Shown: positions 7,194-13,356, counted from the first letter of the stretch. The stretch: DNA of 31,869 nucleotides from Patescibacteria group bacterium (GCA_018895765.1 JAHINX010000029.1:1-31869); one strand, 5' to 3'. Numbers and translations are program-made. The notes: generated by a model from the letters alone, not told the origin.

Positions 7194-7482
7194 TTATCAA
7201 AAAACCCGAGGTGAACTCGGATTTTTTGATTGGTGGACTTTGAGGATTTTGCTTGCTGTGCCGTTCGTAGCTCTGTAATCCAGAGCGGAGAAGGGTAGTC
7301 AGGGCGAAGAATGGGAACTTATTGGTGGCTGTGCGATTCGTAGCCTTGGCGAAGAACGGAGGAGTTGAGGGGTTGGAACTGGTGTATGATATAATTTTAA
7401 AAACTGTTATAATAATAGTATACTTGACGCTCTATCGATAAAAGGATAAGATTAATTTATCTCAATTATTATTTTAAATAAT
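7178..7482. other. Intergenic tract with terminator hairpin, degenerate repeats and a promoter
   Basis: No gene is seen here. From left to right it holds a bidirectional terminator (CCGAG/CTCGG flanked by A6 and T6, about 7200-7226); an 18-base string GATTTTTTGATTGGTGGA (from 7220) that recurs at about 8631-8648, where GGTGGA is the 3' CCA end of the tRNA-Ala copy; two diverged direct units (about 7254-7274 and 7326-7348, sharing GTGC-GTTCGTAGC-like cores) with CGAAGAA(T/C)GG-type ends; then the promoter at 7424-7452. This looks like the eroded tail of an old tRNA-and-terminator region. Confidence 0.6.
7424..7452 (+). promoter_or_regulatory. Promoter of the caspase-like operon
   Basis: TTGACG (7424-7429), 17-base spacer, TAAGAT (7447-7452), about 30 bases upstream of the first start codon. 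Confidence 0.65.
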
Positions 7483-7674
7483 ATGAAATCAGATAAAAAA
7501 GAAAAATTTTTAAAAATTTATGCTAATTTGCCACTAGGATTAAGAGATGAAATAGTTGTAGTTTTGGACGATGGAAAAACACTTTCTTGGAATGCCGCAT
7601 TTATTGAAATAAATAATGATACTTCCGTAAGTAAAATTATATTAGAAAAATTAGAGAGGTTAGAGATAATTTAA
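7483..7674 (+). CDS. Small orphan protein, first gene of the caspase-like operon
   Basis: 63 aa, no family recognised. Lysine-rich N-terminus, then LPLGLRDEIVVVLDDGKTLSWNAAFIEI and a C-terminal helix VSKIILEKLERLEII. Predicted soluble, mixed alpha/beta, no Cys and no membrane segment. The stop lies one base before the next ATG, and both reading direction and spacing argue that the three genes form one transcript from the promoter at 7424. No Shine-Dalgarno site. Small size and position before a putative protease make it a possible adaptor, inhibitor or substrate; this is inference from context only. Confidence 0.7.
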   Translation: MKSDKKEKFLKIYANLPLGLRDEIVVVLDDGKTLSWNAAFIEINNDTSVSKIILEKLERLEII

Positions 7675-7675
7675 T

Positions 7676-7912
7676 ATGTCAAAAAAAGAAAAAAAATTAA
7701 AAGACGATGAAGTTAGGATGCTTGTCATAGGAAGATTAAAAGCATCCCCCTACGATACTATTAAATCTATAGGTGGTAGTGGCATATATACAAGAGAAGA
7801 ATTAATTAAACACGTTGAAGCTGGGGATGATGTTGGTAAAACAATAGAAAAGGCGCAAATGGAGTGGTTAAGGGCCGTAGCAGAAGGTGCTCTCACTGAA
7901 TTTTATGAATAG
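7676..7912 (+). CDS. Small orphan protein, second gene of the caspase-like operon
   Basis: 78 aa, no family recognised. Highly charged N-terminus (KKEKKLKDDE), then a segment GGSGIYTREELIKHVEAGDDVGKTIEKAQMEWLRAVAEG that reads as two helices. The ELIKHVEAGDDVG piece resembles a short helix-turn-helix interaction module, but the match is too weak to name. The gene begins one base after the preceding stop, and its own stop overlaps the start of the next gene (ATGAATAG), so translation is probably coupled across all three genes. Likely a partner of the downstream putative protease. Confidence 0.7.
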   Translation: MSKKEKKLKDDEVRMLVIGRLKASPYDTIKSIGGSGIYTREELIKHVEAGDDVGKTIEKAQMEWLRAVAEGALTEFYE

Positions 7913-8549
7913 AGTAATCATTACAAGACCAGAGCACGATACCTCAACCAGATATTTATCTCGTTGGAGTGAAAATATTATAAAAATCGCCGAACAGAAA
8001 GGGTTTGAGGTTTTTGACTTACATAAAGAAAAAGCCATACGACAAGAACTTGAAGGACGAATTAAAAAAACATCTCCCGAGTTAGTTATACTAAATGGTC
8101 ATGGCGATAGCGAATCTGTAGGAGGGCATGATAATTATATATTAATAAAGGTAGGTGAAAATGAAAAAATACTTAAAAATAGGATAACTTACGCTATTTC
8201 TTGCAAATCCGCTAAAGTACTTGGGAAGGCTTGTGCAGATAAAAAAACAGCTTATATTGGATACAATGAAGATTTTATATTTAATGGTCAATCTAAATAT
8301 CTACAAAAACCGCTTAAAGATAAACGAGCTGCCCAATTTTTAGATGCAGCCAATCAGGTTACTATTGCATTATTGAAGGGTCATACAGCAAAAGAAGCTT
8401 CCGATATTTCTAAAGATGCTTTCAAAAAAGCTTTAAAAAAAATATTGCCGAGTACAACTTCTGATCCTTATGCGCGTGAAGATGTTAGGGATTTATTTTG
8501 GAATATGAATCACCAAGTTTGTTTGGGTAATGAAAATGCTAAAATATAA
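7905..8549 (+). CDS. Caspase-like (clan CD-type His/Cys dyad) putative protease
   Basis: 214 aa from the chosen start. I read a caspase-type core: a first strand VIITRP, a region ending in the strand PELVILNGHGD with His66, then KNRITYAISCKSAKVLG with Cys100 followed by a small-residue helix and the strand KTAYIGYN. A NGHG strand followed about 34 residues later by a strand ending in SC is the arrangement of the catalytic dyad in clan CD peptidases (caspases, gingipain, CHAT, clostripain). A C-terminal helical part (about 140-214) follows. A start at 7887 adds six residues but lies deeper in the upstream gene; 7905 gives a coupled ATGAATAG overlap and a natural first strand. Fold assignment is moderate, substrate unknown. 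Confidence 0.7.
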   Translation: MNRVIITRPEHDTSTRYLSRWSENIIKIAEQKGFEVFDLHKEKAIRQELEGRIKKTSPELVILNGHGDSESVGGHDNYILIKVGENEKILKNRITYAISCKSAKVLGKACADKKTAYIGYNEDFIFNGQSKYLQKPLKDKRAAQFLDAANQVTIALLKGHTAKEASDISKDAFKKALKKILPSTTSDPYAREDVRDLFWNMNHQVCLGNENAKI

Positions 8550-8612
8550 AAATAATTGTTTATATAATGACTGGCTTTGCACACGGGAAGGTTATAAATT
8601 ATTCAATCAAAA

Positions 8613-8638
8613 AACCAGAGCAAAACTCTGATTTTTTG
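8613..8638. terminator. Bidirectional terminator downstream of the caspase-like operon and of the tRNA-Ala region
   Basis: AAAAAACCAGAG, short loop, CTCTGATTTTTT. On the plus strand it ends the caspase-like operon. On the minus strand it lies just beyond the 3' end of the tRNA-Ala copy at 8641. Confidence 0.8.
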
Positions 8639-8640
8639 AT

Positions 8641-8700
8641 TGGTGGACCCTACCGGGATCTCCCGATTGCATCGAGGATGCAAGCAGAACCGGTCGCCTC
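8641..8700 (-). pseudogene. Interrupted 3' part of a tRNA-Ala
   Basis: On the minus strand 8700-8688 equals tRNA positions 43-55 and 8660-8641 equals positions 57-76 including CCA, identical to the intact tRNA next door. After C56 of the T loop there is a 26-base insertion (8661-8686) that forms a hairpin (TTGCATC/GATGCAA) and ends in the TCCCGAT motif seen in the other insertions. Acceptor 5' strand, D arm and anticodon arm are absent. Confidence 0.85.
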
Positions 8701-8715
8701 TGTCCCGATAACATT

Positions 8716-8791
8716 TGGTGGACCCTACCGGGATCGAACCGGTCGCCTCCTCGTTGCAAACGAGGCGCTCTACCAGATGAGCTAAGGGCCC
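8716..8791 (-). tRNA. tRNA-Ala (anticodon UGC)
   Basis: 76 nt including an encoded CCA. Acceptor GGGCCCT/AGGGTCC carries the G3:U70 wobble pair that identifies alanine tRNAs. D arm GCTC/GAGC, anticodon arm CCTCG-TTTGCAA-CGAGG with anticodon TGC, five-base variable loop, T arm ACCGG-TTCGATC-CCGGT. All arms pair and discriminator base is A. It is flanked by partial copies of itself (8641-8700 and 9093-9216). The canonical promoter lies beyond the distal copy at 9232-9260, so the transcript probably passes through the GIY-YIG gene first. Confidence 0.97.
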
Positions 8792-8805
8792 GAGTCCACC
8801 AGATG

Positions 8806-9069
8806 TTATCGAGGATTCTCGATTTTATTTTTTGATATTAATCTTTCAATAGCCTTACGGCTTTTCCATGATTTTATTTGCTTCTCTTTTTTCATTGCTT
8901 CACCCCTGCTCTCAAAATTTTTTTTATAAACTAAATCCCATGGAATATCTCGCTTCGTTGACCTTACGCAGCCCTTGTTGTGTGAATCTAATCTATTCAC
9001 TATATCACTGGTGCTACCAATATAATAATGATTATTTTTTTGAGATTGGAGTATGTAACAATAATACAT
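8806..9069 (-). CDS. Small GIY-YIG nuclease-domain protein
   Basis: 87 aa, a stand-alone GIY-YIG domain of the UPF0213/SLX1-like size class. The signature is CYILQS...HYYIGSTSDIVNRLDSHN (residues 4-31), with Arg26 and His30 in the expected places and Glu57 in the ESRGEAMKKEKQIK helix, so the catalytic set looks intact. Relatives cut DNA at branches or act in homing. It lies between an intact tRNA-Ala and an interrupted copy. The gene is bracketed by a perfect 20-bp inverted repeat: one arm (9070-9089) begins one base before the ATG, the other (8820-8839) lies inside the last codons. No Shine-Dalgarno site. Its position suggests a mobile or homing role; this is inference. Confidence 0.9.
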   Translation of the reverse strand: MYYCYILQSQKNNHYYIGSTSDIVNRLDSHNKGCVRSTKRDIPWDLVYKKNFESRGEAMKKEKQIKSWKSRKAIERLISKNKIENPR

Positions 9070-9089
9070 AATATCAAAAAATAAAATCG
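8820..9089. mobile_element. Putative mobile unit: GIY-YIG gene between perfect 20-bp inverted repeats
   Basis: CGATTTTATTTTTTGATATT at 8820-8839 is the exact reverse complement of 9070-9089. The unit contains almost only the GIY-YIG gene and lies between tRNA-Ala sequences. On the minus strand the distal tRNA copy is identical to the intact tRNA up to the second anticodon base and diverges just before this unit begins. No target-site duplication could be made out with confidence. Confidence 0.6.
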
Positions 9090-9092
9090 GAA

Positions 9093-9216
9093 CAAACGAG
9101 GCGCTCTACTCCCGATATTTATTCCGATATTCATCGGAACAAATATCGAGGATCCTCGATTTTATAATCAAATTAAAGATTTGATTATAAAATCGGGACA
9201 GATGAGCTAAGGGCCC
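9093..9216 (-). pseudogene. Interrupted 5' part of a tRNA-Ala
   Basis: On the minus strand 9216-9199 equals tRNA positions 1-18 and 9109-9093 equals the stretch from GTA in the D loop to the second anticodon base, identical to the intact gene. Between them, in the D loop, is an 89-base insertion (9110-9198) with TCCCGAT/ATCGGGA ends that folds into two long hairpins separated by GAGGATCCTC. The copy then stops inside the anticodon. It keeps the promoter position of the original tRNA gene. Confidence 0.85.
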
Positions 9217-9231
9217 TTAAACTTGATTATT

Positions 9232-9260
9232 ATCATAGCATAAAAATACTTTTTTGTCAA
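9232..9260 (-). promoter_or_regulatory. Strong promoter, originally of the tRNA-Ala
   Basis: On the minus strand TTGACA (9260-9255), exactly 17 bases, TATGAT (9237-9232). The predicted start is about nine bases before the 5' end of the tRNA fragment at 9216, the normal place for a tRNA promoter. It overlaps the divergent promoter of the 9287 gene. Confidence 0.8.
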
Positions 9261-9262
9261 GA

Positions 9263-9286
9263 ATCTTCATGATATAATACAAGTAT
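9263..9286 (+). promoter_or_regulatory. Extended -10 promoter of the Gmad2-like gene
   Basis: TGATATAAT (TGN-TATAAT, about 9270-9278) about nine bases before the ATG, with a T-rich -35 region shared with the tRNA promoter on the other strand. The leader would be only a few bases, and there is no Shine-Dalgarno site. Confidence 0.5.
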
Positions 9287-9730
9287 ATGAAACACAAAAA
9301 AATCATTATAATATTATCTATAATAATAGTAGTGCTTGGAATAGTCAAGGTAACGCTTTTATACATAATAAAATCACAAAACCAAAATATAGCATATGAC
9401 GATAAAATTATCGTATATAATTTTGCAGAAGGACAAGAAATAGAAAGTCCGCTTGTTATAAAAGGCAAAGCGCGCGGAACCTGGTTTTTCGAAGGCAGTT
9501 TTCCTATTATCTTGGTTAATTGGGATGGGCTAATTATCGCTCAAAGCTATGCAACCGCAAAAACAGAATGGATGACAGAAGATTATGTTGAATTTGAAGG
9601 AACTATAACCTTTGACAAGCCAACCGTATATAATAGAGGTGCTCTAATATTCAAAAAAGACAATCCTTCCGGGTTACCTGAATATGATGATGCGTTAGAA
9701 ATTTCAATTCTATATAAATATATACAATAA
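9287..9730 (+). CDS. Membrane-anchored Gmad2-like immunoglobulin-fold protein
   Basis: 147 aa. A single N-terminal membrane segment (about 5-29) precedes an extracytoplasmic domain matching the Gmad2 pattern: ESPLVIKGKARGTWFFEGSFP, a strand pair with NWDGLIIAQSYA, then EWMTEDYVEFEGTITF. Gmad2 is a beta-sandwich domain found in spore-germination and envelope proteins and is common as a single-domain anchored protein in candidate-phyla bacteria. It probably sits on the outer face of the membrane; partner unknown. Monocistronic, with its own extended -10 promoter and a strong bidirectional terminator shared with the convergent dehydrogenase. Confidence 0.85.
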   Translation: MKHKKIIIILSIIIVVLGIVKVTLLYIIKSQNQNIAYDDKIIVYNFAEGQEIESPLVIKGKARGTWFFEGSFPIILVNWDGLIIAQSYATAKTEWMTEDYVEFEGTITFDKPTVYNRGALIFKKDNPSGLPEYDDALEISILYKYIQ

Positions 9731-9767
9731 GTGAAGAATATCGCTTTTTCTTGCTCTATATCACTAC

Positions 9768-9804
9768 AAAAAATACAGCTTATAAATATAAAGCTGTATT
9801 TTTT
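9768..9804. terminator. Bidirectional terminator
   Basis: Perfect 14-bp stem AAAAAATACAGCTT / AAGCTGTATTTTTT with a nine-base loop, between the convergent genes ending at 9730 and 9818. Confidence 0.9.
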
Positions 9805-9817
9805 ATTTAAATAAATT

Positions 9818-10819
9818 TTATTTTACCAGATTCGGCGGGGTTTTTCCTGAAAGCGCGACAATTATATTTTTTGCCGCAATCTCCGCCATTTCGCTCCTCG
9901 TTTCAGTTGAAGCCGAAGCGATATGTGGAGTAATAATCAAATTTTGCGCATTCTTAAAATAACTTTTATCAAAAACTGTGCAACCCAATTTTGGTTCACA
10001 TTCATAAACATCCAGTCCGGCGCCAGCAATCTCTCCAGATTTCAAAGCGCTAACCAAAGCCCTCTCGTCTACAATTGGCCCACGCGAAGTGTTTATTAAA
10101 AATGCGCTTTTTTTCATCATTTTAAATTGTTTTGTACTTATCAAATGCTGCGTACTTTTTAATAATGGCACATGCAAAGTAACAAAGTCAGAGTTTTTCA
10201 AGAGTTCCGGCAACGTCGCATATTTTGCTTTATATTCTTTTTCAAAATTTTTATCTCTCTTTATATCAGTATAAATAACCTTCATCCCAAATCCTTTAAC
10301 CGCACGGCGAGCAACCTCTATGCCGATATTGCCAAGTCCGACAATGCCTAGCGTTTTATCATGAACATCAGAGCCCAATAAAAGCAACGGGCCCCAACCC
10401 TTATATTTTCCGAATCGCATAAATTTGTCCGCTTCAACCATTCTCTTCGCCAAGCCCATCATTAAAGTAAAGGTATGCTCGGCAACCGATTTACTGATTA
10501 ACTTGCCTGGGGTATTCGTTACCATAATTTCTCTCTTTTTCGCGTCTTCCAGATTTATATTATTGAAACCGACTGCATAATTGGCAACTATTTTTAGCTG
10601 TTTGCCAATGCCGTCCAAGACCTTTCCGTCAATTTGGTCTGTTAAAAGGCAAAGAAGCGCATCGCACCCTTTTGCATTTTTTATAATTTCCCGCGAAGAT
10701 AAAACCCTGTCATAAGGGCTCACTTTCACATCAAAATCCTTTTTTGCTTTTAGCATTTCTATTCCTATTTCGGGAATCCGGCGGGTGACATAAATCTTTT
10801 TTTTCATAAATATTATCAT
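9818..10819 (-). CDS. D-isomer-specific 2-hydroxyacid dehydrogenase (glyoxylate/hydroxypyruvate-reductase type)
   Basis: 333 aa. NAD(P)-dependent reductase of 2-keto acids. The Rossmann motif GLGNIG is at 161-166, the catalytic Arg is in NTSRGPIVDE (Arg246), a Glu in DVYECEP (273-275) and the catalytic His in TPHIASAS (His299). The GWGPLLLLGSDVHDKTLGIVG run before the Rossmann motif is typical of glyoxylate reductases. The first ATG follows the preceding gene's TAA with no gap. A second ATG at 10807 (MKKKIYVTRR) is the better homology start, and neither has a Shine-Dalgarno site. Co-transcribed with the orphan at 10820-11590. Substrate is not certain from sequence. Confidence 0.92.
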   Translation of the reverse strand: MIIFMKKKIYVTRRIPEIGIEMLKAKKDFDVKVSPYDRVLSSREIIKNAKGCDALLCLLTDQIDGKVLDGIGKQLKIVANYAVGFNNINLEDAKKREIMVTNTPGKLISKSVAEHTFTLMMGLAKRMVEADKFMRFGKYKGWGPLLLLGSDVHDKTLGIVGLGNIGIEVARRAVKGFGMKVIYTDIKRDKNFEKEYKAKYATLPELLKNSDFVTLHVPLLKSTQHLISTKQFKMMKKSAFLINTSRGPIVDERALVSALKSGEIAGAGLDVYECEPKLGCTVFDKSYFKNAQNLIITPHIASASTETRSEMAEIAAKNIIVALSGKTPPNLVK

Positions 10820-11590
10820 TTATTTTGTTAGCGTGATTTTCATATTAGATAAAGTCCCCTCAATATCCGCAAACCAGTCGTCATGCACAGCAAAGGTCAT
10901 ATATATCGCATCTTTATCCGCAACATTAAGTGTCATATCGCAGCTTTTGCTCGCGTCATATTGTGGAATGCCACAATGCGCCATAACGCCGGCGTCTTTA
11001 TTGGTTACCAAGCAATGCTCCCACCACAAATCGTCCCCTACCACGTGATTACATTCATTCGCCAATTCAATATTTGGGTCAATTGAAAAAGCAATTAGGT
11101 CAACCGCATCCTCGAGGCTTACACCCGAATAACCGGCTTTGGCGAAAGAGCCCGTATAATCCCTTACTCCCAAGCTAGCTTCCACCCGCAATTTACTAAA
11201 ACCCTTCACATCAATCTTTTTCGTCCAAAACCCGCGCCATATTGAATTCTCGGTTCTGCATCTAAAAGCAAAAAATCCCGGTTTTAAGGTATTCCGGTAA
11301 TCCTGGCAGCGAGCCCGCTTTTTGCTCATTATGTAAACTCCGATATTTCCCGACAAGTTTGGATTGTAAGATTTTGATAAATTAGAAGATGCGAGATGGA
11401 TATATTCGTCAACATTATTATCAATAAAATATGCCACCGCGCCTGTGTTGCTCTTACTAAGTACGACTTCATTCGCTACTGCGCCCATATATGCCAAGCT
11501 AAAAACGGCAATAAAAAATACTGCGAATAAAAACCATTTTGTGCGTTCTCTAAAAAAATTAAATTTATTCTTCTTCCTCTTTTTTTTCAT
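10820..11590 (-). CDS. Membrane-anchored secreted orphan protein with six cysteines
   Basis: 256 aa, not recognised. Basic N-terminus (KKKRKKNKFNFFRERTK), then one membrane segment (about 18-40), then an outside domain rich in aromatic and small residues. Six cysteines lie outside the membrane (RCQDY, RCRTE, ECNHV, HCLVT, HCGIP, SCDMT), which suggests disulfides and an oxidising location. Segments such as FRCRTENSIWRGFWTKKIDVKGFSKL and YMTFAVHDDW read like a jelly-roll or carbohydrate-binding-type beta-sandwich, but that is only an impression. It lies directly upstream of the dehydrogenase with no intervening base, so the two share an mRNA; a functional link is not obvious. Confidence 0.75.
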   Translation of the reverse strand: MKKKRKKNKFNFFRERTKWFLFAVFFIAVFSLAYMGAVANEVVLSKSNTGAVAYFIDNNVDEYIHLASSNLSKSYNPNLSGNIGVYIMSKKRARCQDYRNTLKPGFFAFRCRTENSIWRGFWTKKIDVKGFSKLRVEASLGVRDYTGSFAKAGYSGVSLEDAVDLIAFSIDPNIELANECNHVVGDDLWWEHCLVTNKDAGVMAHCGIPQYDASKSCDMTLNVADKDAIYMTFAVHDDWFADIEGTLSNMKITLTK

Positions 11591-11645
11591 ATAAAAATAG
11601 TGTTTAATTATAAAATTGACTTTCTATAAATTTTATGTTAACTTG

Positions 11646-11673
11646 TAAAAACAAGTACCTTTTATATTATACA
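11646..11673 (+). promoter_or_regulatory. Promoter of the 11695 gene
   Basis: TTGTAA, 16 bases, TATTAT. A TTGACT with 17-base spacing to TAACTT lies slightly upstream as an alternative. Position is accurate to within a few bases. Confidence 0.5.
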
Positions 11674-11694
11674 ACAAAAAGCAAGGAGAGGAAA

Positions 11695-12207
11695 ATGAAA
11701 AAAGAAATAAGCTGTCCGTTATGCGGAAAACATAAGATTGATGACAATGATTTGTTATACTATATTTATTTTCCATATAGAAAAGAGTTCGCCGTTCATA
11801 CTCTAAAATTAGAGAGTTGCCCAAAAGCCAGAGAGATGACCCGCGCTCTAAAACCAATAGTCCAAACACTTTGCGCAATTTGGCTCAGAGTTTCTATTTA
11901 TAGACTTGATGATGGATGCTATCGCTTTCTTTTCCGCATTATTGTTAAAGACAAAAAAGTCGTTGCTATCGTTGAGGAAAGAGCTAGCTTAAAATTTTCG
12001 CTTGACCAGGCAATTGAAATTGTTGATAAATTAAAACTTTGTCTTTTGGCTGTATTTGCTGAAAAAATAAAAAGAAAAAATGCCCTAAGGGCAGAAACTA
12101 TCGCAGGGCGGAAAGATTTGGCAAAACAAATCAATAGAGAAACGATGGCTGCAGTAGCCGATCTTTATAGAGCACTCCGGCTTGAAAGAATATTGATAAC
12201 CAAATAA
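11695..12207 (+). CDS. Small orphan protein with an N-terminal CxxC zinc-knuckle
   Basis: 170 aa from the ATG that follows AAGGAGAGGAAA; an upstream in-frame ATG at 11635 has no ribosome-binding site and would overlap the promoter. Begins MKKEISCPLCGK, half of a zinc ribbon, and Cys at SCPKA may complete it. The middle is a beta-rich stretch (CYRFLFRIIVKDKKVVAIVEERASLKF) and the C-terminal half (about 100-170) is helical and basic. No known family. Monocistronic, with its own promoter, a strong Shine-Dalgarno site and a terminator, like the other orphan genes at 5024, 6698 and 14342. Confidence 0.8.
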   Translation: MKKEISCPLCGKHKIDDNDLLYYIYFPYRKEFAVHTLKLESCPKAREMTRALKPIVQTLCAIWLRVSIYRLDDGCYRFLFRIIVKDKKVVAIVEERASLKFSLDQAIEIVDKLKLCLLAVFAEKIKRKNALRAETIAGRKDLAKQINRETMAAVADLYRALRLERILITK

Positions 12208-12234
12208 ATCCCGACATTTAAGCCGGGATTTTTT
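12207..12234. terminator. Bidirectional terminator
   Basis: AATCCCG / CGGGATT followed by TTTTC, directly after the 11695 gene. It overlaps the last codons of the convergent pfkB. Confidence 0.8.
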
Positions 12235-13222
12235 CTTTTCTGATTTTTACTTTATTGAGCTGTATTTTATTGGGGAGAGATGTCAGTAACCCATTTTTTG
12301 CTCCCATTTTTCTTATCACACCATCAGAATTTAAAATTCCTAACCGCAAAGCATACTCAATGTTATTTTTAAGCATCAACCCAGCGCAAAAGCCAGAGCC
12401 AAATGCATCGCCAGCTCCCGTTGTGTTTACCGGCTTTGTCCCCAAACTCGGCGCAAACCATAACTCGTCTTTACAAAGGCAAAAAGCTCCGGCAGGTCCA
12501 TCGGTTATAACAACATATGGCGATATGCCTTTTAATTTTTTTATAATCACATTCATATTTTCATACTTTGTCTTACAAAGCAGAGCCGCTTCTTCTCTAT
12601 TCAAATTTAGAACCTCAAGTCCATGAAAATATTTTTTCAATTCTAAAAGCCCTTTTTTCAATTCTCCCTCGCCGGGATTATACATTACTTTTATTTTATT
12701 CTTTTTTGCATAAGACAAAATTTTGGAAAAAAGTTTTATGTTGCCACCAAGAGAGCTTACATAAAACCAGTCTGGCTTTTCAAAACCCCCTCTAGATCCC
12801 CCTTTGAAAGGGGGAGAAATTTTGAAATCCAATGCATTGCTTGCGCCACGGTAAACCAAAATACTCCGCTGGCCACTGCCCAAAAGCAAAAGGGTTGAAT
12901 AGGATGTCTGTTTATTTTTATCTTTTTGCAAAAGCCCAATATCAATTTTTCTTTCTTTTAGTGTGTGCTCCACTTCTCTTCCGAACAAATCATTTCCAAT
13001 CCGCGCCATTACGGAAACATCAGTTCCCAAATTAGCAAAACTCACAGCGCAATTTGTTGCTCCTCCTCCGGTATCAACAAAAATTTCCTGCACTTCATTC
13101 TTAGAACCCAAAGTAAGACACTCTCCAATGCCGGTTAAAAATTTGTCTGATTTTATCTCTTTAAAAGCCCTGCTCTTCAGATATACATCTAAAGTAGCCG
13201 AGCCGATGGTAACAACTCTCAT
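12218..13222 (-). CDS. PfkB-family carbohydrate kinase (first copy)
   Basis: 334 aa from the ATG at 13222; a TTG nine codons upstream gives a longer frame but is less likely. Ribokinase-like fold: N-terminal VTIGSATLDVYL, glycine pair VDTGGGATNCAVSFANLG, and the C-terminal signature NTTGAGDAFGSGFCAGL with the catalytic Asp. Members phosphorylate sugars, sugar phosphates or nucleosides; the substrate cannot be read from sequence. Just before KPDWFYVSSLGGN a dispersed palindrome adds SPPFKGGSRGGFE in a surface loop. The last codons overlap the terminator. Last gene of the sugar-phosphate cluster; a role in hexose- or heptulose-phosphate phosphorylation is plausible by context. Confidence 0.92.
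   Translation of the reverse strand: MRVVTIGSATLDVYLKSRAFKEIKSDKFLTGIGECLTLGSKNEVQEIFVDTGGGATNCAVSFANLGTDVSVMARIGNDLFGREVEHTLKERKIDIGLLQKDKNKQTSYSTLLLLGSGQRSILVYRGASNALDFKISPPFKGGSRGGFEKPDWFYVSSLGGNIKLFSKILSYAKKNKIKVMYNPGEGELKKGLLELKKYFHGLEVLNLNREEAALLCKTKYENMNVIIKKLKGISPYVVITDGPAGAFCLCKDELWFAPSLGTKPVNTTGAGDAFGSGFCAGLMLKNNIEYALRLGILNSDGVIRKMGAKNGLLTSLPNKIQLNKVKIRKEKIPA
12785..12819 (-). repeat. CCCC...GGGG palindromic repeat (family A) inside pfkB
   Basis: The plus strand shows ACCCCCTCTAGATCCCCCTT, then TGAAAGGGGGAGAA. Same family as 876-910 and in the same orientation relative to its gene. Encodes the loop SPPFKGGSRGGFE. Confidence 0.8.
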
Positions 13223-13321
13223 AATTTTGAAGTTTGAATTTTGATTCAAGTTTGAATGTCAAAATGTATTAAGTCTAAAGTAAAAAATATAATATCTTAA
13301 TCCTTCTAAATTCAGTCCTTC

Positions 13322-13352
13322 ATTCGAAATTCGAAATTAAAAATTCGAAATT
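13322..13352. repeat. ATTCGAAATT microrepeat
   Basis: Three copies of ATTCGAAATT, the first two overlapping, lie between fba and the first pfkB. Low-complexity spacer; each unit is itself a near-palindrome around TTCGAA. Confidence 0.7.
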
Positions 13353-13356
13353 GGCC

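Noticed and set aside
7254..7380. Possible tRNA or small RNA with a CTCTG/CAGAG hairpin
   Set aside because: The loop is too short for an anticodon loop and there are no T or D arms; it is better described as degenerate repeats.
8567..8785. Open frame of 72 codons on the plus strand
   Set aside because: It runs antisense through the interrupted and the intact tRNA-Ala; its repeated GGPYRD segments are just tRNA sequence. No ribosome-binding site.
11635..11694. Upstream in-frame start for the zinc-knuckle orphan
   Set aside because: It lies in the promoter region and lacks a ribosome-binding site, whereas AAGGAG precedes the ATG at 11695.
13223..13249. TTG-initiated N-terminal extension of the first pfkB
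   Set aside because: The extension is low-complexity spacer (MNQNSNFKI); homology begins at the ATG at 13222. The same reasoning was used for the transketolase N-terminal half and rpe.
13322..13352. CRISPR-like spaced repeats
   Set aside because: The ATTCGAAATT units are short, overlapping and without unique spacers; there are no cas genes in the window.
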